NCBI GenBank assembly: GCA_914767715.1 | Contig: OU612066.1 | Coordinates: 10,857,001-10,921,000 of the forward strand | Reading direction: 5' to 3' | DNA: 64,000 nucleotides | DNA from: Membranipora membranacea | Lineage: Eukaryota > Bryozoa > Gymnolaemata > Cheilostomatida > Membraniporidae | Shown: positions 52,801-64,000 of the stretch, in pieces | Layout of the letters: each line of letters starts with the position of its first letter | Numbering within the stretch: the first letter of the stretch is position 1 | Position numbers and translations under genes: made by a program | Notes under the pieces: model-generated | What the model was told of the DNA's origin: nothing | The model's database searches: none | The model's input: only the letters and a program-made list of their open reading frames with translations

Positions 52801-55800
52801 AGCATTAGACCACGCCTGACTGACTGATTTTTCACCCATACATGCTGATGACACTTTATTTTCCCATATTAACAGGTATACTTTCATGCATGTGACTGCT
52901 GGAGTATCTTTGAGTTATTAAGAGTGATATGTTGTGTGTTTTAGTGTAGATATATCTTCATTGTTTATTTGTAGCATATTATGACTCATCACTGGGTGCT
53001 CAGATATATCTCAATACAGGCTGGAGTTCGGCTCTCAATAGAAACGGCAACAAAATACTCACCCAGGAGGCAGAGATTGTGCTAGCTCATGAGTTAGGTG
53101 AGTCTAGGGGTTTTCAATTACCTCAATAGCTTTGCTCAAAGTTATCACCCCATTGGTCCTTTAATTGTGCCAACTCGTTCCCAAATTGTTCACTAAGAGG
53201 ATATATAGTTCTATCGAGCAATGACGAATACGGAAACAAATCTTGAGCAGGTCTCACTCACTCATCCAAGCATTCAGATGTTCCTCCACGGTTTCTCCAC
53301 GTGTCAAAGTGTGTCTGTGTCGTGGCTCTATGTAGTAAAGACCCTTGAAATGGTTGCTTTGTTGTCAATGTTAATATCAGTCATCTATATTTCATTATAA
53401 CTCATCATGATATACCAAATTGAAGCTGAAAAGATCATACGCAAGCTCATTTTGTTCATGCCAAAAGCATAGAATCATTTCCCCCTGACCCAAAGCTGAA
53501 TTGTTGTTTTATTTAGCCGTTTTCTTACAGGACATAACTTTGGGAGCGAGCACGATCCAGATAACTCTGAATGTGCTCCTAGTGGCGGTGATGGTAAATA
53601 CATCATGTTCACTTACTCTGTGGACGGAAACGCAATCAATAATAACGTAAGTACAGCCTTGTGATAATATAAAAGTATGATATGTTATGCGATATGGTAA
53701 ATATGTGAAAATATTCTATCGGAGGTCAGCCTGTATTGCGCATGACACTGAAAGGAGGACACAACTCTATGCTCAGTTTTACTTAATGTAGCGCTTGACC
53801 AGGGACAACTCCCTGGTTTGACTGCATTTTTATTTTGTTATCGTGTATAGATCTTAGCTTATAACAATTGTTTATACGCTGTGTGACTTTTATTGAAAAT
53901 TGTGTTATTTAGAAATTTTCTGGATGTAGTAGACGCTCCATTGGCCAAGTACTGAACAGCAAGTCTGGGCAATGTTTCAAACGTAAGTGCATATATCTCT
54001 CTATATTAGCCTTCATCATAAATATCCCAATATACTTCAATCAAGGGTCTCGATTAGCTTCAATACTATAAATATGTAAAGGGAATATTTTTATATCTAC
54101 GCTCAATACTCATGATGTGTGTCATCATAAAAAATGTTACAAGAATAATCAACAATTTAGGTTACCGGTATTGTTTCTTCTGTTATTCTCATTTGTTTGT
54201 ACATGTTGCCCCGCAATAAGAACCGACGCATTATCTGTTGTTATTGTTAAAAGTTATTTAAAATTGAGGCATCACCTCACTTATCACAGTATTTGCGACT
54301 TCGTGTAGTCTTGTGTTTATAACAGATTTGTGTGCCGTTATATGTCATATGTTGTGCTATATTTTAGAGATGACATCGCCTACACGAGGTAACTACCACA
54401 GGGATGAGGGGGAGGACTGTGATGCAGGTATAGCTGGTGATCTGTGCTGTACTCCGCAGTTTAAGTATACCACCGGATCAGACTGCAGGTAAACTGTTAT
54501 AATAATGAATAATAAAGACTTATAAAAGTGCTTCTCTCATAACTCCGTATACTTGAGTCAATTTCTGCAGAGTCCATATATTACTGGCGGCGATTTTATC
54601 CCTTGATCGATTAATGACTGTATCTGTACACATGGGTGTTGTTTTGAACAGGTAAACTTTCTGGAAAAAAATGGTTTACTCAAGTGATAATCATTCACTG
54701 ATGAAAATTATGTTAGCAAAGGTAGATATAGCCAGTGTTCCATCAATTCAAAGTGTTAAGTACTGGGGAGGGTAGAGATATCAATATACAACCCAAGCCC
54801 CATAACCAAAATACCTATTTTATAGATAAAATTACCTGCAACAAACATGAGTTAGATTGTTATCTGGTTACTTACTTCTAAATGAGCTGAATGTATATAT
54901 ATCTTTGCTTTTCTCTCAGTATTACAAATGATGTATGCTGTAAGGACTGCAGCATACGGAAGGCTGACGGTAAGCCCTGCTCCTCAGAATCAGACTTCAC
55001 TTGTATGAAGGAGACCACATGTGACGGTTTCTCCACAACATGCATACCAGAATACAGAAATCCAGGAACAACCTGTCAAGATAATTAGTAAGTACTCAAA
55101 CACATATAGATGGGTGGCAAGAAATAATTTTTCTCTTTTGTATTCTGCTTGGAAGAAACATTGTAAATTAATGAAATTAATGTACAAAAGAAAGTAAATA
55201 AAAGCGTGGGTCAGCCAGATAGTCTATGACTAGAGTGGCGGCCAACCCTCCAATTAATTACAAAAACACCACACGAACATCATGAACATAATGGTTTCCA
55301 TTACCACTTTCCCTTTAATTTACACTCATACCCACTTACCTCATATAAGTCGTCACACTATCCACCTCATATTAGTCGATACTTGCCTTGTTTTTTGCCT
55401 ATTTGAGAATCAGCCATCTATTTTCCTCTCAATTGCATCTAAGTTGCCTCTGTCACATATCAATGTTCACCACGTAGATTGATAAGCTTAACAATATTGA
55501 AAGAGAAAAAATTCACGTTTTACCATGTCGGCTCCAACTGTGTGTATTGTGTAAGGTTTGTCATTTGTATTTTATCTTGTGAGACCTTATTATAATTCTT
55601 TCTCCATTTGTAATTTTACGTCTTCTAACATTGTAGTGGTAGATGTCTGCCAAGAAACGGAACGACGAAATGTGTTCAATTCCCAGAAGTTGTAAATCTA
55701 CCCAAATGTATTTGTGCCGAAGGTTTGTATTCTATGAGACCCTTCAGAACTTAGTAGTTTTCATTGATGCCCAATTAGCCTGCTGTCTCAAGTTTTTATT

Positions 55801-58111
55801 GACCGACAGAAGAATGGTTCCAATTGTACCAGATTTAACAAGATTTTGTGACTTACTGGGGGCAGCTTAAAGCTGGCAAAGTCATGGATTGAGAGAGAAT
55901 GTGTTTAGGGATAGAGGGCGTAAGTGCCTTTTCACAGATTCTCCCCAAAATATATTTAGAATCTGGGTAAACAATCCACTTCGAAGTGTACAGGTACAAT
56001 TATGGGTATGCTTTACCCAAGTGGCTTGATGCAATGCTCAAAAAGAGAGAGCACTGAAATTAGCTGAGAACAGATCTGAACACAACAGGTAGTTCGTCTT
56101 ACCTTTGCTGTCATGTAAGACATCAATTATAGTTCCTTATCATGGCAAACCAAAGTATATCTGATCAACTAGCTCAAATTTGATCCAGTTTGCCTGCAGT
56201 CCAGTCGCTCTCCTTCAACTGGGCACACTGCAGAACAAAAGGACTGCGGTATGACCATTGGAAGGGAACAACTCAGAATGCAGGCAAACTGGATCCAACT
56301 TGGTCTACTGACCAACCCACTGACTTTGGGATCTGGCATGTGATTCGTCAGAACGGAACCATACTTATCTGGGGGGTCTTTCAATTAGAAACAGCCAAGA
56401 TCGCAATCTGATCGCTCTCACTCACTGAGTGAGCGATACCTGCTAGGGGTCTCGCTTTCAGATTGCTCGCGCACTTGATGGATCTATATACATTCGGAGT
56501 GAGCGATTTGGGAGCGATTTTGTCTAGTTAAAAGACCAAGTGAGTGATAATTTTGAGCGATGTGATAGTGATAACTTGTTTTAGTAAAGCATCGCTCTTT
56601 CTAATTGAACGACCCCCCTGAATCGTCTGTTTTATAGAGGAGAATGAGTGCAAGCTATGCTTCTACAATCCACAAGGGAGGTGTGTACCTTTCAAGCCAT
56701 CTTCTGTGGACGAGTACCAGGAGGATTGTAATGCTGCCGCCAATGTTTGTAAGACTAGGTCACGTAGAGAGACGATAGTGAGGTATACTGATGCAGACCT
56801 TAATCAGGGTCAGGCTAAGAATATGGTGATTCTTGTGGACTCAACCTGCAGAAATGGTGGACTTTGTGACGCTGATGTGAGTAGCATTGAATAACAACAT
56901 CATTTTCTATGATTGTTTCAACAATGGTGTCAAATGATATGCTTAGATTGTAAAGTGAAATGTATACTCACAATAAAAATGTAATGTGATACACCCATCC
57001 ATAATCGAAGTTAGCTTAAAGAGGTTTACTGATTGTACGAAAAATAGAGCTGTTAGGAGGAGGGTTTATTGGAAATTTTCAGCCAAATATAAACTTTTTC
57101 TTATCACCTCCATTGCGTTCTCTTTTACCAGGCAAAATGTCAAGAGAGACAATCAACTGATATTGTAGCACGATTCTGGAATTTTCTCTCACATCTTAAT
57201 CCCAATACTGTTGGTGAGTTCCCAGTGAAGTTTTCAGTTTATTTAACAAATCGCAAGGTCAAACCTGTGTAACCTCTCTCTGCGAATATCCTTGTCTTCT
57301 GATATTATAAAAGGCACTCATACCATATGTGGTTTCTAGGTCTTTACAGTCTATAACTAATTGACATTGTTTAAATAGAGCACGCCTTGTGCTATATCGC
57401 AAAGTTAGCCTGACTTGATACAAAAAATATAAAATTAGAAGTAATCTGTGGATAGATTGTATTGCTCGTGTTTCTGATTGTAGTTGAGTTTATGAAGTCT
57501 AATATTGTGGGAACTGTGGCTATTTTCTCCTTCATTTTGTGGCTTCCCTGTGCCATTGTTGTCTACTGCTATGTAAGTACTGGATACTGATACTAGTAGC
57601 TGTTAAGAGAAAGGAATATCCATCAAATATCACATTAGGGGAAATCATGATTTGATTCGTCCTATTCTGGGTTGGTTACATTAGCATGATAATCCTAACC
57701 AGGATAGTAGGATACCGATCAGCATTTAGTAAAACAAGATACGTGGATTCTCAGAAAACCGATCAGGACATAGCGTATGAGGTCATCATGTTTTTTAAAT
57801 ACGTTAAATAGTTTGGAGAGATGCCCCCTCATGCCACAGTTCTCGGAATCCTGCAGCTCTCGCAAAAACCGCCCGCATACTGGTTTTTATTACATTCAAG
57901 ACGATCTGTGTCATAAGTCCGATGCGCATAGAATGATTATCGCACAGAGAGCCTCAACTGATGCTGATCCGATTCCTCAACAATCTAAACAGACAAATTG
58001 ATAGCAATATGCAACTATCCAGTCTAAGAGCTAATTTTCCCTTTCCATGTACTGTAGGACAAGAAACAAGCGAAAAAGGCAGCATTAGAAGAATCAGCTT
58101 TCAGATCAATT
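46853..58111 (+). CDS. ADAM17: ADAM17/TACE-like membrane metalloprotease (sheddase), 3' end unresolved
   Basis: Type I membrane zinc protease that releases ectodomains. Exons: 46853-46937, 47152-47299, 47889-48022, 48281-48372, 48548-48633, 48950-49068, 49487-49611, 49918-50001, 50455-50559, 51847-52000, 52975-53097, 53531-53646, 53913-53982, 54368-54488, 54920-55087, 55637-55722, 56638-56876, 57132-57213, 57484-57572, 58058-58111; all in phase, 760 residues. Signal peptide [19 protein letters not shown]; prodomain with Cys-switch SHCGG (185); furin site RKKR (223-226); catalytic domain with CLAHLF and [12 protein letters not shown] (His416, Glu417); disintegrin region DEGEDCDAG; membrane-proximal region [14 protein letters not shown]-like [41 protein letters not shown]; then [10 protein letters not shown], matching the human juxtamembrane tail. 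These place it with ADAM17 rather than ADAM10. After 58111 the tail continues past a donor. One in-frame candidate last exon is at 61321 (11 codons to TGA), giving a tail far shorter than in vertebrates. Confidence 0.92.
49100..49390. repeat. Four-copy ~65-bp tandem repeat in an ADAM17 intron
   Basis: Degenerate units share caattttgaaaatgtgagat, tggtgctgcattggttaaca and agtggctggaattg. They lie between exons at 49068 and 49487. Confidence 0.85.
49650..49765 (-). repeat. tRNA-like SINE candidate
   Basis: The minus strand has GGGGTAGCGAAACAGCAAG (A-box-like) and GGTGTCGAGAGCTCTAG, followed by CCCCATTGGGGAGTTTGCAA. The order resembles the copy at 39280-39375. Confidence 0.4.
52338..52396. repeat. 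Foldback element, family B copy 1
   Basis: Inverted arms ccatagacttaatatact and its near-complement agtatattaggtctatgg, in an ADAM17 intron. Related palindromes are at 59199-59233 and, degraded, at about 43120-43162. Confidence 0.75.
52690..52815 (-). repeat. tRNA-like SINE candidate
   Basis: The minus strand reads GCGTGGTCTAATGCTTCAAG then TTTTTGATTCCCAGTGCCGG. A- and B-box-like spacing suggests a tRNA-derived head. The B box is weak. Confidence 0.3.
56179..56300. repeat. Short TIR element, family C copy 3 (best preserved)
   Basis: The left end tttgatccagtttgcctgca is inverted almost exactly at the right end tgcaggcaaactggatccaa. It is about 122 bp, non-coding, in an ADAM17 intron. Confidence 0.8.
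56371..56618. repeat. Short TIR element, family D
   Basis: The left terminus ggggggtctttcaattagaa is inverted at the right terminus ttctaattgaacgacccccc. The 248-bp interior is rich in gagcgat/atcgctc motifs that can fold. No coding capacity; probably a non-autonomous DNA transposon. It lies just after the family C element in the same intron. Confidence 0.75.
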
Positions 58112-61100
58112 GTAAGTACAAGTCTGTCGGGTATTCCATATCATATCGATACATTGTAATACCGAAACATTGCAGACACACTTAGTTTTGGTGATGAATA
58201 GTAAGAGTGCTTGCCAAGAATAGGCTATCTATGCTCAATATTGCGTTAAGTTAGTGAGGCTGGGATTCTCATTAGTTTGGATTGTCTCGTGTTTATCTCT
58301 CAGGGTTTTATTTGCATGTTACAATCATGCTTCGTAGCTTCAAGTTGGCTAATTCAAATGTCAATAATCTGCTATCTTAGTTGGGCTTATTTTACTGCGT
58401 TTAATTGTTTTTTTAGTCTGTGCGGCTTAGAAAACCTAGGCAATAAAATACATTTCACTGGTAAGAGCCCCACATCGCTTAAATCCCCGATATACTCGGT
58501 AGTATATCCGATGCTCCTTATCTTAATCCTGCAAGAACCCATACTGCTAGATAATAGTCCTCACTGCAGCTGTCAAATAGCCCAAAAGTTGATTTTTTGC
58601 GTGACCAGCTATTTGGGAGTTATCCTCTCATCAAACATTCACTTGATGTACAACTACTCGCTATATAATGGTGTATTTATTCATCAAGGTTAACGTAGTA
58701 TCCGCCATGATTGATACTAACTAATAATCATTGCGATGATCTTGTTTTGAACTTAACATTGCCTACAGTGACCTCAGCACTAAATTGCTTGTGAGATAGC
58801 ATGTCATTATTATTTTAGCACATGCTGCCTAGAAATAAGTAGTAAAAATATCAAATTCTGCTTAATTGTTTGTTCGTAAATTATTAATGAGTATTTGCTT
58901 CTATATTACTGTGCTCGATAATTGTTCATTTGATGTTCAAATTTCTTACTCTTGGCTGTCTGGACCAGGTAATGGTAGGGTTTATAATTAAGTAGAGGGT
59001 GTAACTTTGGATGTATGATTATAATTTGCCTCTTGGTGTGAAATTCTTCACCATAATAATGTTGCTACTCCTACCCTATTTGTCCATCACCACTATGATC
59101 TATTATAAATTTACAAAAATATGAATCACGATCCTGTCTCGGCCAGCATAAGAATATCTCCCACTCATTTGCCCAGCAAAGTCATATGTGAACACTAACC
59201 ATAGACATAATAATATATATTATTTAGTCTATGTGTTGTGGAGAAGCTAACCTTGATTATATTATCGTTTTCACTGCCCTTGTAGCGGAGACACAACGAT
59301 GATAGGAGAATGTTTAACCGGCCGCTCATGCACTGATGAGCTGGCAGTAAAGGGAAAACTCTATATGCTGCTATATAGTCTAGCCCATTTGTCTTCACAA
59401 GTCGGGAGTATATCCCACCCTCCCTGAACCAACTAAGGGCGAGTCCTTCCCATCAATCAAGAGTCGTCTTCCATCCAGGTCTGTCTGTTCAATGTTTGTT
59501 GCCATCACTACAATCTCTTTCATTAGCTTATAAGCACACTAGTGTCTGATATCCTACATCGAGAAAGTCCGTTCAAGCCATCGCTTTCTTTTTATAAAAG
59601 ATCTTTACGACTATTTTTTTGGATATATATCATGCTAACAACAAAATTATCAGCTCTTTGGTATTAATCAGCTTTTCTCTGAATGTCAGTCAGGTTCATA
59701 TCATGTTTACGTAATTGATTTTTGAATCGTTGTAAACGGTTACAGTATTTTTAAACATTACATATATTCAAATTCTATCACCAAAGGACGATTTCTGATG
59801 TTAGGCTTAGCCTCCATTTTTGATATAAATATGGCTTTATTACTTATATTATCATTATAAGCCCTATCTTTTTATCATTGGAATCATGCTGTCATATCGT
59901 ACAATAGTCGTTCATAGGTCATGTATATTCAATAACTTGCAGATTAATATGGCTGCCTAAAGTGTATTCTCGGAGTGTAGTGTGGGATGGGGAGGTGTTA
60001 TAGTCGAGCTCCATTGTTTTTTAGAACATAGTCTCACACCACCCTCATGTAACACACAACGGGCACTCATATGATACTCTGTACGGTTATCAAGCTTTAA
60101 TTCGCTGTTGGCTATAGTTTTTTACGAGTCTTTCTATATTTTGTATATAATGTTATATACCGTCAGCTTTCAATATGATATTTGAGTTATGAAACATAGC
60201 TGTGATACTATTGGGAATTTTTTGTGAGCTCCAGGATTATAATTAGGAATGCAACTTTATTTGAACTTGTATCCCTCCAGTGAGGTTAGGCGAGAAAATA
60301 GATTTTCATCTCAATCATGTGAAATCATAGAAAGTGCTAAATTTCAAGCTTGCTTCTATGTTCGGAACAAATAATCAAACTATTTGCACTGAAATTCGAC
60401 TTTCATTTCAGCTTGTTTTAAATGCCAATATTTTTGTCATTGTCAGCTAAACGGAAATGTGGACACGTTTTTATTGTGATACTTAATTATGGCATGATTG
60501 ATTTTCGTTGGCTTATGAGCCGTTGATGTGTTTCACGGAGCAGTTCTATTATAGTTATATTACGCTTACTGTATGTTTCAAATATAGACTGTTGGGTTTG
60601 AGACTTTGGAAATCAATATCACAAGTAAAAGTAATACCTCTTATCATTATATTCATCGTACATGAGTTCTTAGATAGGCCGTGCTGTCTGCTGTTAGAAT
60701 TTTTGCACTACTGCAACCTCAAGCTGGTACAGTCATCGGATTTTGACTTGACCGACTTCTATCTAAATTGAAGCGGTATGAATGCTGACCTTCTTGTCGC
60801 AGGAATAGGCTTGATCATGGTGAGTGGAAATGCCTGACACTGCAGCAGTCTGGTCTTCTTTTGTTTGTGTGCTACAATGGAATCTAGTAACGTGCCCCAA
60901 CTCTTTGTGGCATGCAAATGTTTTTTCTATGAATATCTGATCAGCTGAGATGCGATGCACTCTTAACTGTTGATTTCCCCAAGTTGAATGATTGGTGTTC
61001 ATCAGATAGTATAAACCAGTATAGGCTGAATAGTATGGACCAAAGCAATATCTTGCACCACACAATCTCTCATTCCTATTGATAGCTTAGGACATGTGAA

Positions 61101-62714
61101 AGTGTGCGAACCACCAATAAATGACAGCTCGTACTTTAGCCTTCATGAATAAATAATTATCATCTTGTGCAGTTGCTGTCGGTCATCAACCCTGTTAGAG
61201 ATTAATTTTCTCTTTGCTGATTCGCCCTGTTATGGTTCTGAAGTAACAATCTTGGTAATTATTGTGAAAAGGTATTACGTAAATATTAGCATGTCAGTAA
61301 TTTAATTAATAACGCTTTTCAGTGTTTCATACGCGGCCCAAAGGCTGCCAAACTTTGATGAAGCTAGTTGGTCTCATTAATATTTTTAGGTGCAGAAGAG
61401 CTGAACGGATAAACTTAAAGTTTGGGTGTACTGACAGGCAACGGGCTGCATATTTACAGCACCTCATTCGCCATCGCGCTTACAAAAGGTTTGTAAATGA
61501 ATCCACATTAGAGCGCCTGTGACGTTAAGTATTCTTCCCACCAACAAGTTGTTTAATAGCTTGGTATGAGGTACAAAGGATTACAAAACTGGTGTTCTGT
61601 CATAATTATGGTAGCTAATGATGTGGACATTAGCTATTGATCCTTCTTTCTGTGATCATGTCTAAAACAAAGAATTCATGTGATTGGTTCTTAAATTCCG
61701 CTCCTTATGCTGATCTTTAAATGATGCCTTCGGGCACAGCATTGGTAGTCAGGCGTGTTCATAAGAGAGAAAATAAACTCCATGTGGTATAGTATAGATT
61801 TTTTGTATATATAAGGCAGTGCCTAAAGGCGTAAAACCCGCTGTTGGACAATTGTAAACACTATTTTTGTGAAGTGGCATACATTACGCTTAATCCTGTG
61901 TCACTGGTCTTTGATCTGCAGGTAATTGAAGGATATTATAATTCCACAACAAGGCTTTCAGTCAATAAGCACCTTTTCCTATTTAAATACTGTTCGTTTA
62001 TAGAGCGATTGATGGGACTAAGCCAAAGCTTGTTGTCGCTGCGTTGATCATCAGTCTGGACATACTTCAAGGTAAGAATTTGCTTCGGAGTTCACTGTGA
62101 AAAATAGGTGGAATGGAGCTTGAGTGTTTGTCTTCGTTTTTTTTGCAATGGTTTGTGACGACCATTGCCATTGTTTGTATGGTTGATTTGAGTAAGATAG
62201 CCAGCAAATAGACGCCACATTGCATTTGTATGATTGGATAAAAATAGTTTTGAAAGTTAAAACAATATACATTACTTCCTCCTCAGTACTTGACAGATGA
62301 TCGTGATTTTCTGTCAGAAGGTCGCGGCAATATGGCAACATTGTAATTTCCTTATAGTCTATATTTCCTAAAGTTACAATTTTACAAGCGCTCTTCAGGT
62401 TTTGATGGGTGATTTGAAACAATCTGGTGGGGGTACCTGGTTAGGGGCTCAAACAAACGCTATGGGTATTTTGTGACATCGCAATATCTAATGCAGTGAA
62501 ATGCCACAGAATCCTCATGACAGCTGTTTGTGCCCTTAAACTATTCGACACCTTTTACTGTGACTGTCCACTTTTGTCACACATCTAGGTCAACCACGGG
62601 CTGGACAATGACTGTGTCTGTTGGTTGTTGCATCTATGGTCCGAGGGTTTCATGTTTGCCAGAAGAAAGATTATTAACCATCTCAGCCTCATCTTTCTTA
62701 CAGATATCTAAAAA
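58112..62714. other. ADAM17 3' region and intergenic space, no firm gene
   Basis: The ADAM17 donor at 58112 implies at least one more exon here. A candidate is ctttttcag at 61312-61320 followed by 11 in-frame codons (CFIRGPKAAKL) and TGA. A family B palindrome is at 59199-59233 (ccatagacataataatat with its inverse). I found no other exon with recognisable protein. Confidence 0.4.
59199..59233. repeat. Foldback element, family B copy 2
   Basis: A palindromic ccatagacataataatatat running into attatttagtctatg, with ends like those of the element at 52338. Confidence 0.65.
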
Positions 62715-62781
62715 ATGGATTTGTATTTCCGGTTATGTATTATTTGGATACCAATGGTTGGTGCTCAGTATCGTCTTGATG
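62715..62781 (+). CDS. Possible first coding exon of a secreted or membrane protein (3'-partial)
   Basis: The ATG has a good context (aaaaATGG) and starts a 22-residue hydrophobic leader, MDLYFRLCIIWIPMVGAQ, with a plausible signal-peptidase site after VGA. The stretch ends at a consensus donor GATG|gtaagt in phase 1. No continuation could be identified with confidence before the window ends. The family is unknown. Confidence 0.35.
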
Positions 62782-63264
62782 GTAAGTAGCATTCATGTTG
62801 ACAGTTGATGATGCCCTTGAGTAATGGACTTTCTGGGTTTACTGCTTTGTGAGTAGAATTCTTTGGATACACAACATCTGATATCTGAGAGTTGTCCTCC
62901 CAGAAAAGATAATTTTTGTAGAAGACAACTCTACAAAATATGACGTTGTGCTCTTTGTCGCGATATAAAACAAGATTCTGATTGGGCTCCATATGAGAAC
63001 GATAAGAAAGCCCCCACACCTTAATCAACCATAATATCATCCTAGTTACTTACCATAAGGTAATATGGGGTTAACTCTGCTTGTACAGAAATCCCTTTGG
63101 ACTTTCATCATCGTACTATTTACACCTGTAAAGACTAAACCCAACTCCAACAGTGCAACTAGAACAGGAGAACAGGACATGTTCTGCATTAGCAGCAAAC
63201 ATTAGGTTTAAAGTCACAACTGAATCAAGTTGGTTCAGTTCTTAAATTGCTAATAAATCAAGCC

Positions 63265-63351
63265 TAGATCCAATTTGCCCACATTACAAATCACTTCCAC
63301 TCCAATGGTAAGATGCAGGCTGCTAGAGGCAGGCAACTTGGAACAAACTTA
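63265..63351. repeat. Short TIR element, family C copy 4
   Basis: The left end tagatccaatttgcccaca and the right end gcaggcaacttggaacaaac are degenerate inverted copies of the family C ends. Confidence 0.5.
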
Positions 63352-64000
63352 ATCCAGGGAATTAGGAACAAATCTCAAATTCCCTGCTTTGTCTACTGAC
63401 AGCCCATGGGTCCTAACAAAACCATAGTTTCTGCACTGTAATATTGACATAATTCATTGTTTACTAATTTCAGTACCTAGAAAAATTAAACATAAGCCTC
63501 ACATGAGCGAAATGGTTGATATACAGGGGTGAATTTCAAGTATATGTAGCATTTGCCTGATTCCAGCATATTTTGTAATGACTTTCATTATTGAGAGTTG
63601 CCTCCCTTTGAACCAGGCAGAGCAACTCCTACTGTTGCTCACCTAGAGAGATTGTAGGTTGTCCTAGGACTATCCTCCTTTTGATGTCAACGCGTAATAC
63701 TCAGGTTTTGCCAGTAATCCAGACTTTGGTTAAAAAATTTGCGCTTTTCCTTAATATTGCTGATGATAGATAGAAAACTTGTGCCAAAGTTCAGTGCTTA
63801 CTGTGTACGGCAAAAATTAACTTTGCACACAACAAAATCAAGCTTGACTGCCCAAAATCCATTTGAAGATATGAGCAATACGACTGTTGAGATGAGCAAT
63901 TCAGAGCTATTGCTCATGTTTTGATGGCAGAACACTGAGAAGCTGAAATATTTAAATTAAGTCTTTTCATCTTAGACCACAATGTTCTTTTTCAGTATAA

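Noticed and set aside
58277-58693. 138-codon plus-strand open frame with hydrophobic segments
   Set aside because: It is AT-rich with no splice or start context, crosses a region without conserved motifs, and does not continue the ADAM17 frame; probably chance.
61322-61522. 66-codon basic frame (RHRAYKRFVNESTLERL end)
   Set aside because: A start-to-stop frame without splice logic or known motif; another frame of the same segment gives a possible ADAM17 last exon.
61918-62047. Frame after ctgcag at 61921 ending SLLSLR stop
   Set aside because: It could be a terminal exon by phase 0, but the composition is not like an ADAM17 tail and there is no supporting feature.
63739-63924. Open frame that could follow the 62715 exon in phase 1 (after gatgatag)
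   Set aside because: Weak acceptor, no donor, no recognisable motif and an AT-rich context; too speculative to call.

Overview
This is intron-rich animal nuclear DNA. Every confident gene is split into exons of about 60-250 bp with GT-AG introns of about 150-1800 bp, and the intergenic spaces are short and AT-rich. The gene content (an ADAM17-type sheddase, meckelin, a PKG-type kinase, a claudin/CACNG-like tetraspan protein, CEP70) indicates a metazoan. The compact layout suggests a small-genome invertebrate, possibly early-branching, but I cannot name the species. There are no bacterial-style operons, rRNAs, CRISPR arrays or phage features. I built the gene models by eye, by reading exons, splice sites and intron phases; every junction in the main models keeps the reading frame unless stated.

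Layout: (1) 329-6882 (+), CEP70 homolog, 14 exons, missing its first exon. (2) 8199-12445 (-), claudin/CACNG-like four-TM protein, 6 exons. (3) 15118-18854 (-), 205-residue protein resembling a sperm-tail microtubule inner protein (SPMIP2/C4orf45-like, tentative). (4) 20157-21499 (+), DPY30-motif (DYDC-like) protein. (5) 21870-29542 (-), a PKG-type protein kinase with one degenerate cyclic-nucleotide domain. (6) 32332-46381 (-), TMEM67/meckelin, about 24 exons, with a 5'-truncated non-LTR retrotransposon antisense in intron 1. (7) 46853-58111 and beyond (+), ADAM17/TACE homolog, divergent from TMEM67 across a 471-bp shared promoter region. (8) 62715 onward (+), a possible first exon of another secreted protein.

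Four of the genes are ciliary or centrosomal by family (CEP70, TMEM67, the DPY30-motif protein, and tentatively the SPMIP2-like protein). The other named genes concern membranes and signalling. The spaces between exons hold several small repeat families: foldback or TIR elements (at least four types), a 'tagctagc'-rich dispersed repeat, tRNA-like SINE candidates and short tandem repeats.

The most notable observations are: a pair of homologous, phase-matched TMEM67 exons that can only be used as alternatives; a kinase with half of the usual PKG regulatory region and an altered cyclic-nucleotide pocket; a four-copy 26-bp tandem repeat that copies the splice donor of a CEP70 exon; and an enlarged, basic-motif-containing membrane-proximal segment in the ADAM17 homolog.
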